A DNA stretch of 7,085 nt, from the NCBI GenBank assembly GCA_002311335.1, contig DBZX01000067.1, forward strand, positions 1,336-8,420, in the 5' to 3' direction. The number at the start of each line of letters is the position of its first letter. Position 1 is the stretch's first letter. A program made the translations under genes and the position numbers. The DNA comes from a bacterium UBP10_UBA1149. Lineage in GTDB: Bacteria > Desulfobacterota > Binatia > UBA1149. The notes below the pieces were generated by a model that made no database searches, was not told the DNA's origin, and saw only the letters and a program-made list of their open reading frames with translations. Positions 1 through 6,578 of this stretch are shown here, in pieces.

Positions 1-1
1 C

Positions 2-1102
2 GTCGTCAAAGTCGAGCCGCCCGGTGGCGATCCCGCGCGAGGGATCACCCCGCGTGCGCCCGACGGCAACGAGCCCGGCCTGTTCTTTCGTTGCAACAAC
101 AGCGGCAAGCGTAGTGTCACGCTTGATCTTGAGCACCCCGGTGCGCGCGAACTCTTTGCCGGCCTCGTAGCCCGCGCCGATCTCTTGATCGAGACCACGC
201 CCGCGGGTTATCTCCAAAAGCGCGGGCTGGGTTACGACCGCCTGTCGCAAGCCAACCCGGCGCTTGTTGCCTGCTCGATTACGCCGCACGGTCGCAGCGG
301 CCCGCGCGCCCATTGGAAGGCCTCTGCGCTCACGGTCGAAGCGATGTCGGGTTCGATGCACGTGACCGGTTACGCCGAAGATCCCCCGGGTCGCCTGGCC
401 GGGCGGCAGGCCTGGACTGCGGCCGGCAGCTGGGCGGCGGTTTCTTCGATGATCGCTTTGTGGCACGCGCGCAACACCGGGCGGGGGCAGTGGATCGATA
501 TATCTGCCACCGAGTGCCTGGCGTCGGTCGCCCACATAACCGGCGTGGGCAAGTACCTTGACGACGGCATCGTGCCGCGTCGCTCGGGCCCGGGGCTGTT
601 CGCCTCGGTGCCCTCGGGCACCTACCGCTGCACCGACGGGCTGGTTTACCTGATGGTCAACCGCCCCTCTCACTGGAAGGCCCTGGCCGCCTGGATCAAC
701 GAGACCACCGGCAACAAGGAAGTGCTCGACCCCATGTTCGAGGGGGCGTCGTCCGCGCGCCTGCCCCATCGCGAGCTGCTGGACATTTTTATAAACGAGA
801 TGACCGCGAGCTTTACCGTCGACGAGGTCTACCGCGAGGGGCAACGGCGGCGTATAGCCTTCAGCCCGGTCAACACGCTGGTCGATCTCGCCGGCGACGA
901 GCAGCTGGCCGCGCGCGGGTATTTTGTAGAAGGCGAAGACGGCCTGCGCTATCCCGGCGCGCCTTTTCGCCACTCGGCCACGCCCTGGCAAGGTGGCGGG
1001 CACGTACCGGCGGCCGGAGAGCACAACCGCGAGCTGCTGCGCGGAGAGCTGGGTCTTGACGCCGAGCGCTTCGAGCAACTGGTCGCTGAGGGCGCGCTGT
1101 GA
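2..1102 (+). CDS. Class III (CaiB/BaiF) CoA-transferase A, 5'-truncated, lacks catalytic Asp
   Basis: Family III CoA-transferase, which normally moves CoA from an acyl-CoA donor to a free carboxylic acid in the cytoplasm. The frame is open from base 2. The first visible residues, VVKVEPPGGDPAR, are the family's signature after the first strand, so only about 35-45 N-terminal residues lie outside; 366 are visible. The TTG at 185 is internal and not the start. Other family landmarks are NNSGKRSVTLDL, the ADLLIETTPAGYL segment, ITPHGRSGP and TGRGQWIDIS. The odd feature is the catalytic site. Counting back from GRGQ (21 intervening residues), the position of the conserved Asp holds Trp (codon 413-415, in QAWTAAG), and the nearest acidic residues are 11-12 residues upstream. 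It may therefore be a non-catalytic partner of the next gene, with which it shares a 4-base GTGA overlap. The family call is firm; the substrate is unknown. Confidence 0.93.
   Translation, partial: VVKVEPPGGDPARGITPRAPDGNEPGLFFRCNNSGKRSVTLDLEHPGARELFAGLVARADLLIETTPAGYLQKRGLGYDRLSQANPALVACSITPHGRSGPRAHWKASALTVEAMSGSMHVTGYAEDPPGRLAGRQAWTAAGSWAAVSSMIALWHARNTGRGQWIDISATECLASVAHITGVGKYLDDGIVPRRSGPGLFASVPSGTYRCTDGLVYLMVNRPSHWKALAAWINETTGNKEVLDPMFEGASSARLPHRELLDIFINEMTASFTVDEVYREGQRRRIAFSPVNTLVDLAGDEQLAARGYFVEGEDGLRYPGAPFRHSATPWQGGGHVPAAGEHNRELLRGELGLDAERFEQLVAEGAL
1088..1092 (+). promoter_or_regulatory. Ribosome binding site of CoA-transferase B
   Basis: GAGGG lies six bases before the GTG at 1099, inside the end of the preceding gene. 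It supports the GTG start and translational coupling across the overlap. Confidence 0.7.
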
Positions 1103-2382
1103 GCGCGGACGGCAGTGTGAAAAACGCCGCGGGGGCACTCGCCGGCCTGCGCGTGCTCGAGTTCACCTCGGCCATGGCCGGTCCCTGGGTCGGTCGCATA
1201 ATGGCGGCCTGCGGCGCGGAGGTCATACGCGTAGAATCGCGAGACTTTCCGGACGTGGTGCGCGGCTACTCGCGGCCCGACGACCCCGAGCACGTGCCTC
1301 GGCCGACCGAGTCGCCCTGGTTCACTGACTGGAACGCGGGCAAGCTGTTCGTTGCGCTCGACCTGCGCAGGCCGCGCGGTGTTGAGCTTGCCGTTAAGCT
1401 GGCAGCGCGCGCCGACGTGGTGGTCGAGAACCACGCCGCGGGCGTCATGGATCGCCTGGGCCTTGGCTGGCAGCAACTGTCTGTCGCCAACCCGCGCCTG
1501 GTCATGCTCAGCACCAGCGGCTACGGAGCCACCGGCCCGGCGGCGGGCTACGTCAGCTGGGGGCCCAACATCATGGCGCTGTCGGGCATGGCGGCTGCGT
1601 CGGGCTTTGCAGAGCGCGAGTGCACCATGGACCAGTATGCGTTCCCCGACCCCATGACGGCACTGCACGGACTGTTCGCCGTCATGTCGGCGCTCGAGCA
1701 CCGCCGGCAGGCAGGACGGGGACAGTACGTCGACCTGTCACAGTTCGAGTGCACGGCCGGGCTTGCGGGCGAGTTACTGGTGGACGCGCTGGCCGGGTCG
1801 TCTGCGGGGGCAACACCGTCCCAGAAGCCGGCGTCCGCCTGCCCCGAGGGCGTGTACCGCTGCTCGGGTGAAGACCGCTGGCTCGCGTTGTCGGTGCAGG
1901 ACGACGGCCAGTGGGCCGGGCTTTGCCGTGTGCTTGGACGCTCGGCCTGGCTGGCCGACGCCGGGCTCGTCCACGCCGACGGCCGCTTGGAGTGCACCAA
2001 CGAAATCAACGAGGGCATCAGCGATTGGACGGCAGAACGTAGCCCGCTCGAGGCCAGCGAGCAGTTGCAGGGCGCCGGTGTCGCTGCTGCCCCCGTGCAG
2101 AACGTCGACGACCAGTACAAGCGCGATCCCCAGTTGCGCGGGCGCGGCTTCTTTGAGCTGGTGGAACACCTTACTCTCGGCACGGTGACGGCCTGCGCGA
2201 TGCCGCTGGGCCTGGGTGACACGCCCGCGGCCAGCGGTGTGGCCGGGGCCGCCGTGGCCGAGCACAACGATTACGTGCTGGGCGAACTGCTGGGCTTGAG
2301 CGCGGCTGATATAGCCGAGCTGGAGCGCGACGGCGCGGTTCAGCCGCGGGCCGGGAACCAAACAGGGAGCGACGATCAATGA
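1099..2382 (+). CDS. Class III (CaiB/BaiF) CoA-transferase B, catalytic Asp present
   Basis: Complete 427-residue family III CoA-transferase, of usual length. It starts at GTG, overlapping the previous stop by four bases, with GAGGG six bases upstream. Residues 13-46 (LAGLRVLEF, AMAGPW, CGAEVIRVES) form the N-terminal CoA-binding part. Residues 78-120 (NAGKLFVALDL, ADVVVENHAAGVMDRLG) and 139-147 (TSGYGATGP) are standard family segments. Asp184 in AFPDPMTALHG sits 22 residues before GRGQ (206-209), matching the catalytic Asp known from CaiB (Asp169) and formyl-CoA transferase, which carries the transient acyl anhydride. The histidine of the related alpha-methylacyl-CoA racemases (AGHD-type motif) is not seen; that stretch reads YVSWGPN, which favours transferase over racemase. 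It probably pairs with gene A. The CoA donor and acceptor acid cannot be deduced. Confidence 0.94.
   Translation: MSADGSVKNAAGALAGLRVLEFTSAMAGPWVGRIMAACGAEVIRVESRDFPDVVRGYSRPDDPEHVPRPTESPWFTDWNAGKLFVALDLRRPRGVELAVKLAARADVVVENHAAGVMDRLGLGWQQLSVANPRLVMLSTSGYGATGPAAGYVSWGPNIMALSGMAAASGFAERECTMDQYAFPDPMTALHGLFAVMSALEHRRQAGRGQYVDLSQFECTAGLAGELLVDALAGSSAGATPSQKPASACPEGVYRCSGEDRWLALSVQDDGQWAGLCRVLGRSAWLADAGLVHADGRLECTNEINEGISDWTAERSPLEASEQLQGAGVAAAPVQNVDDQYKRDPQLRGRGFFELVEHLTLGTVTACAMPLGLGDTPAASGVAGAAVAEHNDYVLGELLGLSAADIAELERDGAVQPRAGNQTGSDDQ
2365..2369 (+). promoter_or_regulatory. Ribosome binding site of the SnoaL-like gene
   Basis: GGGAG lies nine bases before the ATG at 2379 and within the last codons of CoA-transferase B, consistent with coupled translation. 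Confidence 0.6.
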
Positions 2383-2861
2383 GCAACGACAGCAATCTCG
2401 AAGCGACCGTTAGACGGCTGGCCGACCTCGAGGCCATACGCGACCTGCCGCGCCGCTACGCGCACTGCGTGTGGAGGGGCGACGGCGACAGTATTGTCGA
2501 GCTGTTCGCCGAGCAGGGCAGCATGGACATAGGCGACGGCCGGCCCATAGTCGGCCGCGAGAATCTCAAGCGCGACTACGGTGACATGCTTACCGGCATC
2601 GGTCTTTATCCCTACGTGCACAACCACGTGGTCGAACTCGACGGTGACCACGCCACGGGCAACTGCTACCTCGATCTCAGGGCGACCATGGGTGACCAGA
2701 GCATGATAGGCTCGGGCTGGTACGACGACAGCTACGTACGCGAGAACGGCGCGTGGAAGTTTGCCTCAAGGGTGTTGCACATCCGTTTCCTGGTGCCGGT
2801 GGGCGAAGGCTGGGCCGACGTCGACGGTAAGCAGGGCGACGTGTTCCCGGCCAGGGACTGA
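2379..2861 (+). CDS. SnoaL-like / NTF2-fold protein
   Basis: A 160-residue cytoplasmic protein of the NTF2-like superfamily, SnoaL_4 type. Visible hallmarks are an N-terminal helix with LADLEAIRDLPRRYAHC (residues 14-30), then the segment SIVELFAEQGSMDIGDG (38-54), the VGRENLKRDY stretch (58-67), the strand pair VHNHVVELDGDHATGNCYLDL (80-100), and the final strands WYDDSYVRENGAWKFASRVLHIRF (114-137). This is the normal order for a single cone-shaped domain. Members include dehydratases, isomerases, hydrolases and ring-hydroxylase beta subunits, and many have no known role. Histidines 81 and 83 and aspartates 46-53 could face the pocket, but I cannot assign a catalytic residue. It starts at ATG overlapping the CoA-transferase B stop (ATGA) and lies 28 bases before an acyl-CoA dehydrogenase, so it probably acts on an intermediate of the same pathway. 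The fold call is strong and the function open. Confidence 0.88.
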   Translation: MSNDSNLEATVRRLADLEAIRDLPRRYAHCVWRGDGDSIVELFAEQGSMDIGDGRPIVGRENLKRDYGDMLTGIGLYPYVHNHVVELDGDHATGNCYLDLRATMGDQSMIGSGWYDDSYVRENGAWKFASRVLHIRFLVPVGEGWADVDGKQGDVFPARD

Positions 2862-2889
2862 GGGACGGGACTGATCGTTCTTAAGCGAC

Positions 2890-4083
2890 ATGAACTTCGC
2901 GTACGGTGAAAAAGAGCTGGTCTTCGCGGCCGAGGTCGAGCAGTTCCTCGACGAATACCTGTCCGATCCCGCGCGCCGCGCGGCGGTGAGCGACCGTCAC
3001 CCCGAGCAGCTCTCGCAGACGGTCGACACCGCGGCCAAGCGCGAGTTCATTGCCGCGCTGGCCGAGCGCGGCTGGCTGGGCATGTCGTGGCCGGTCGAGT
3101 ACGGCGGTGCGGCGCTGTCGGGCATCTACGATTTCATGCTCACCGAGGCGCTGGCGCGGCGCGGCCTGCCGCAGCCGGGTAAGGGCGTGGGCATGGTGGG
3201 TAAGACCATCATCCGCAACGGTAGCGCAGAGCTGAAAGAGCGTTTCCTGCCGCGCATCATCCGCGGCGAGATCGAGTTCGCGGTGGGTTACAGCGAGCCC
3301 GAGGCCGGCAGCGACGCGGCCAACATGCAGCTGCGTGCCGAGCACGTCGGCGACCACTGGTTGCTCAACGGCACCAAGATGTGGACGACCTCGGCCCACT
3401 TTGCCGACTGGTACTGGCTGGGCGCGCGTACCGACCCCGACGCGCCCAGGCATCGCGGCATAACGCTGTTCCTCATTCCCATGGACAGCCTGGGACTGGA
3501 GGTGACGCCCATAATGACCATGGGCGACGAGCGCACCAACCAGGTGTTCTTCGACAAGGTGCGCGTGGACGACGACTGCGTGGTGGGCGAACTCAACCGC
3601 GGATGGACCTATATATGCGAGGCGTTGGACCTGGAACGTTTTGCCATGATGCCCATGGGTCCGCTCGAGACCAAGGCGGCTGCCTTGTTTGACTGGGCCC
3701 GTGAGGCCACCCGCGAGGGCCGCCCGATCGCAGAAGACCCCAGGGCGCGCAGGCAACTGGCGCTCGTGGCGACCGACCTGCAGGTGGCGCGCGCGTTGCA
3801 GAAGCGCGTGCTGGCCGCGGCCCTTGGCGACACCGTGCCCACCGTCGAGTCGTCGCAGTACAAGCTGTTCATGAACGAAGCGGGGCAGCGCGTGGCCGAC
3901 ACCGCGCTCGACCTCGCGGGCGTTGCCGGCCAGTTGCGGGTGGGTCAGCGCCACACACCCCAGGACGGACGCTTCGAGCGCAGCTATCGCTACACGGTAG
4001 TCGACACCATAGGCGGCGGCACCTCGGAGATACAGAAAAACATAATAGCCACGCGGGCGCTGGGCCTGCCGCGCAGTTTTTAG
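2890..4083 (+). CDS. Acyl-CoA dehydrogenase 1 (IVD-type catalytic Glu)
   Basis: Complete 397-residue FAD-dependent acyl-CoA dehydrogenase, of usual length. It introduces an alpha-beta double bond into an acyl-CoA and passes electrons to ETF. The N-terminal helical domain covers about 1-128. The flavin/substrate loop VGYSEPEAGSD is at 132-142 and WTTSAHFADW at 165-174. The C-terminal domain ends with DTIGGGTSEIQKNIIATRALGLPR (372-395). In many relatives the catalytic base is the Glu of YEGT; here that position is Gly376. Instead LDLERF (246-251) matches the segment of isovaleryl-CoA dehydrogenase carrying its catalytic Glu254, so Glu249 is the likely base. The ATG has no strong Shine-Dalgarno, but the MNF start agrees with its paralogue at 6579. 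It is the last gene of the operon and its TAG overlaps the opposing SDR stop. The substrate is unknown, with branched or ring-bearing acyl-CoA plausible. Confidence 0.95.
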   Translation: MNFAYGEKELVFAAEVEQFLDEYLSDPARRAAVSDRHPEQLSQTVDTAAKREFIAALAERGWLGMSWPVEYGGAALSGIYDFMLTEALARRGLPQPGKGVGMVGKTIIRNGSAELKERFLPRIIRGEIEFAVGYSEPEAGSDAANMQLRAEHVGDHWLLNGTKMWTTSAHFADWYWLGARTDPDAPRHRGITLFLIPMDSLGLEVTPIMTMGDERTNQVFFDKVRVDDDCVVGELNRGWTYICEALDLERFAMMPMGPLETKAAALFDWAREATREGRPIAEDPRARRQLALVATDLQVARALQKRVLAAALGDTVPTVESSQYKLFMNEAGQRVADTALDLAGVAGQLRVGQRHTPQDGRFERSYRYTVVDTIGGGTSEIQKNIIATRALGLPRSF

Positions 4084-4916
4084 GTTCTGCTGGCGGGTTC
4101 GGTGGGGGCGGCGGCCGTCGGGTCGATCTCCAACAGTTCGGCGCAGGCCTGCTCGGGCAGTTCAAGCGTGCGGGCCACGGTAAGCCCCACTATCGCCGGG
4201 TCCATGGCGCCTGCCCAGCCCGGGTAGCCCCCGGCTTCCCACTCCTGGTAGGCCACCTGGGCGCGTTCGGGATCCCAGCTGGCGTTGAAGTTGGTCCAGG
4301 CCGGTCCGCAGCGCAGCACCGTTACCCGTGTGCCCTGTTCGGCCAGCTCGCGCCTGAGCGAGACGGCGTAGTTTTCAAGCGCCGCCTTGGTAGCTGCGTA
4401 CACCGTCATCCACGGGTAGGGGTCGTTCACTGTCGTCGAAGAGATCATCACCACCTGGCCACCTTTGGCCGCGCGCAGCAGGGGCACGGCCTCACGGCAG
4501 CAGTACATCGCGCCCAGCAGGTTGGTGTCGAGTTGAGCTGTAAGTTCGTGGTCGGCCAGGTCTTCCACGCGCGCGAGTTCGGCCACGCCGGCGTTGATGA
4601 CCAGTATGTCCAGGCGGCCGTCAAACAGCTTGGCGGCTTCGGCAAACGCGCTTCGAACCGAGTCGGGGTCGGCCACGTCGGCCTGTATAGCGCTGGCCCG
4701 CTCGCCCAGGCGCGCGGCTTCTTCCGCGAGCTTGCCGGTTTTGTTTGTGGCTTCGCCGGGGTCGCTGTCGCCGGCGCGGGCGAGCATGGCCACGCGCACG
4801 TCACGCTCGACCAGGGCCTCGGCGATGGCCAGGCCCAGCCCGCGCGAGGCACCTGTGACCAGGGCGGTTTTGCCGGCAAGTGAGCGCGGGGTGATATGAC
4901 TGCCTGCTTCGCTCAA
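4080..4916 (-). CDS. Short-chain dehydrogenase/reductase (SDR)
   Basis: A 278-residue classical SDR that oxidises or reduces an alcohol/carbonyl pair with a nicotinamide cofactor. The Rossmann motif TGASRGLG is at 21-28, ADV at 79-81, NAG at 108-110 and Asn132 in TNLLG. The catalytic set is Ser160 (MISST), Tyr173 and Lys177 (YAATK), so the Ser-Tyr-Lys-Asn tetrad is intact. Arg25 in the glycine motif and Arg47 after the second strand hint at NADP(H), but this is only suggestive. The start is TTG at 4916-4914: its TTGA overlaps the stop of the aldehyde dehydrogenase, a GGGA lies eight bases upstream, and the next in-frame ATG would remove the cofactor motif. Its TAA stop overlaps the TAG of the facing acyl-CoA dehydrogenase. 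Pairing with an aldehyde dehydrogenase suggests sequential alcohol to aldehyde to acid oxidation, which is inference. A 3-hydroxyacyl or ring-ketone substrate is also possible. Confidence 0.93.
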   Translation of the reverse strand: MSEAGSHITPRSLAGKTALVTGASRGLGLAIAEALVERDVRVAMLARAGDSDPGEATNKTGKLAEEAARLGERASAIQADVADPDSVRSAFAEAAKLFDGRLDILVINAGVAELARVEDLADHELTAQLDTNLLGAMYCCREAVPLLRAAKGGQVVMISSTTVNDPYPWMTVYAATKAALENYAVSLRRELAEQGTRVTVLRCGPAWTNFNASWDPERAQVAYQEWEAGGYPGWAGAMDPAIVGLTVARTLELPEQACAELLEIDPTAAAPTEPASRT

Positions 4917-6385
4917 GCGGGGAATCCCAGCGTCTTGGTCTCCAGGTACTCCGAGAAACCTTCAAGGCCCATTTCGCGGCCGAGCCCGCTCTGCCGGTAA
5001 CCACCGAAGGGCGAGTCGGGTGCGTACCACATGCCCCCGTTGATGCCCACGGTGCCGGTGCGAAGACGACGGGCCACGCTCTCGGCGCGCTCGAGCGATG
5101 CCGAGCTTACGCCGCCCGACAGCCCGTAGTCAGAGTCGTTGGCTATGCGCACGGCGTCGTCGTCGTCGTCAAAAGGCAGCAGGGTGAGTACCGGCCCGAA
5201 TATTTCTTCGCGGGCTATGGTCATGGAGTTATCGACGTCGGCAAACAGCGTCGGCTCAACGTAGTATCCCTTTTCGTGTGGTCCGCGTCCGCCGCCGGTG
5301 ACAAGGCGCGCGCCCTCGGCCTTGCCCTTTTCGATGTAGCCCAGCACGCGTTCGCGCTGGCGAGCGTTGATGAGCGGGCCCATGAGATTGGACGGGTCGC
5401 TGGGGTCGCCCCAGGCCAGGCTCTCGGTGGCCGCCTGGGCCAGTTCGACGGCCTGCTGGTATCGGTCGCGGGGAATGAGCCAGCGCATTGTCATCGCGCA
5501 GCCCTGGCCGGCGTGCACGAAGCTGAACGCGGCAAAGGGCATGGTGGCCTCGAGGTCGGCGTCGTCCAGCACGATGTGCGCCGACTTGCCACCCAGTTCG
5601 AGGAATACTTTCTTTACCGTATCCGCCGAGCGGGCCATGATGTGCCGGCCCACGGCCGTTGAGCCGGTGAAGCTTACCAAGTCCACGCGCGGGTCGGCGG
5701 TGAGAAACTCGCCGATTTCGGCCGGATCCGACGCCGTCACCACGTTGAATACGCCCGGCGGCATATCGGTGTGCTCGGCCGCCAGGCGCCCCAGCCATGT
5801 GGCGTTCCACGGGGTGTCGGGCGCGGGCTTGAGCACCACCGTGTTGCCTGTCGCGAGCGCCGGCAGCACCTTGGCGAGGTTGACCTGCAGGGGGTAGTTC
5901 CACGGCGTGATGGCGGCTACCACGCCCACCGGCTCGCGTACGACCACGCGCCGGCTCTTCATGCCCATGAAATCGTGTACGCCCAGGTCGCGCTCCCACT
6001 CGAAGTCGTCGATGCGGGCCGTTGGCCAGCGCGCGTCTTCTATCACGGTGTCGCCCTGGGCGGCCCAGGTGAGCTGCAGCGGGCTGCCCGCCTCGGCCAC
6101 GGTCTGCCAGCGCAGCGCCTCCTTGTCGGCCTCCATGGCGTCGCGCAACTGCTCGAGGCAGCGTTTGCGCAGTTGCCGGTCGCCGGCCCACTGCCCGTCG
6201 TCGAAGGCCCGGCGCGCGGCGGCGACGGCGCGCTCGGCGTCCTCGCTGTCGCCGTCGGCAGTCTGCCCCAGGACCTCTTCGGTGGCCGGGTTGATGTTGT
6301 CGTAGCTACGCCCCGAGGCCGCTTCTACCAGCTCACCGTCGATGAGCATCCGTGCTTCCGGGTTAAACTGTAGTGCGTCGGCCAT
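4913..6385 (-). CDS. NAD(P)-dependent aldehyde dehydrogenase (ALDH superfamily)
   Basis: Oxidises an aldehyde to the carboxylic acid. From the ATG at 6385 it has 490 residues, a normal ALDH length. Motifs, numbered from that ATG, are PWNYP with Asn163, KPAPDTPWN with Lys186 (cofactor), SFTGST (238-243), LELGGKS with general base Glu263, GQGC with nucleophile Cys296, and EEIFGPV (393-399). All catalytic residues are present. N-terminal wording such as MLIDGELVEAASGRSYDNINPATEEVLG and RKRCLEQL resembles, from memory, the CddD/AldA-like branch, which includes a Rhodococcus oxo-fatty-acid aldehyde enzyme; this is a weak substrate hint. The start is uncertain. AGGAGG directly abuts the ATG at 6385 with no spacer, a GTG at 6412 would add nine residues without a clear Shine-Dalgarno, and an ATG 36 bases inside is also possible. 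It is the first gene of a two-gene operon and overlaps the SDR by four bases. Confidence 0.95.
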   Translation of the reverse strand: MADALQFNPEARMLIDGELVEAASGRSYDNINPATEEVLGQTADGDSEDAERAVAAARRAFDDGQWAGDRQLRKRCLEQLRDAMEADKEALRWQTVAEAGSPLQLTWAAQGDTVIEDARWPTARIDDFEWERDLGVHDFMGMKSRRVVVREPVGVVAAITPWNYPLQVNLAKVLPALATGNTVVLKPAPDTPWNATWLGRLAAEHTDMPPGVFNVVTASDPAEIGEFLTADPRVDLVSFTGSTAVGRHIMARSADTVKKVFLELGGKSAHIVLDDADLEATMPFAAFSFVHAGQGCAMTMRWLIPRDRYQQAVELAQAATESLAWGDPSDPSNLMGPLINARQRERVLGYIEKGKAEGARLVTGGGRGPHEKGYYVEPTLFADVDNSMTIAREEIFGPVLTLLPFDDDDDAVRIANDSDYGLSGGVSSASLERAESVARRLRTGTVGINGGMWYAPDSPFGGYRQSGLGREMGLEGFSEYLETKTLGFPA

Positions 6386-6428
6386 CCTCCTGACTGTCCT
6401 GCCTCCCCACACCAGTCAAGAAGCTCGC

Positions 6429-6456
6429 TACGTTCCTTTGAGGCCAAAGGAGCGTA
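6429..6456. promoter_or_regulatory. Inverted repeat, candidate operator or leader hairpin
   Basis: Left arm TACGTTCCTTTG (6429-6440), spacer AGGC (6441-6444), right arm CAAAGGAGCGTA (6445-6456). Eleven of twelve pairs match; the exception is T opposite G, which still pairs as G-U in the rightward transcript. No T-run follows on either strand, so it is a poor rho-independent terminator. Its place between divergent genes fits an operator for a dimeric regulator, for example of the TetR family, controlling both directions. A 5'-leader hairpin is the alternative. The dyad is seen; the role is inferred. Confidence 0.6.
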
Positions 6457-6548
6457 TCCCCCTTCCGGCTCGGGTAGAACACGTTTCACTTGAGGGGGGT
6501 GGCGTGCTACTGCTCTTTGCCTGCCCGTGTGCCATCGCGCCCGATTCG

Positions 6549-6570
6549 CCGGGCAGCGGCCGGGCAGCGG
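6549..6570 (+). repeat. 11-bp perfect tandem repeat before acyl-CoA dehydrogenase 2
   Basis: CCGGGCAGCGG occurs twice head to tail with no spacer (6549-6559 and 6560-6570). The last two G residues are also the first two of the GGAGG Shine-Dalgarno. It may be a slippage duplication or a pair of protein-binding half-sites; its position next to the ribosome binding site suggests it could influence translation. Confidence 0.75.
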
Positions 6571-6573
6571 AGG
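6569..6573 (+). promoter_or_regulatory. Ribosome binding site fixing the TTG start of acyl-CoA dehydrogenase 2
   Basis: GGAGG stands five bases before the TTG at 6579, ideal spacing. It supports a TTG start that gives the same MNF beginning as the paralogue at 2890. Confidence 0.75.
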
Positions 6574-6578
6574 TAGCC

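Larger units (their letters stand above)
6386..6578. other. Divergent intergenic control region
   Basis: This 193-base gap lies between the aldehyde dehydrogenase start (leftward) and acyl-CoA dehydrogenase 2 (rightward), and must carry the promoters of both. I see no convincing sigma70-type -35/-10 pair on either strand; TTGACT on the - strand (plus positions 6414-6419) lacks a good partner. It does contain a long inverted repeat at 6429-6456, an 11-base tandem repeat at 6549-6570 and a G-run at 6494-6499. It is the only sizeable non-coding stretch in the window. Confidence 0.75.

Noticed and set aside
185..187. TTG at 185 as the start of CoA-transferase A
   Set aside because: The frame continues to base 2 with the conserved VVKVEPPGGDPAR and LDL segments, so the real start is upstream of the window.
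1099..2382. Alpha-methylacyl-CoA racemase
   Set aside because: The racemase histidine motif is absent (YVSWGPN in its place), though the Asp is shared; transferase fits better.
2881..3954. 357-codon open frame on the - strand opposite acyl-CoA dehydrogenase 1
   Set aside because: Its composition (Arg, His and Ala rich, no family motifs) and exact antisense position to a clearly real gene mark it as a by-product of GC-rich codon bias. A similar antisense frame opposite the paralogue (6507-7073) has the same origin.
5156..5170. Trinucleotide repeat coding five Asp in a row in the aldehyde dehydrogenase
   Set aside because: Acidic runs after the EEIFGPV strand are common in this family; short and in frame, with no sign of instability.
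6429..6456. Rho-independent terminator
   Set aside because: The stem is good but no T-run follows on either strand, and both neighbouring genes start here rather than end.
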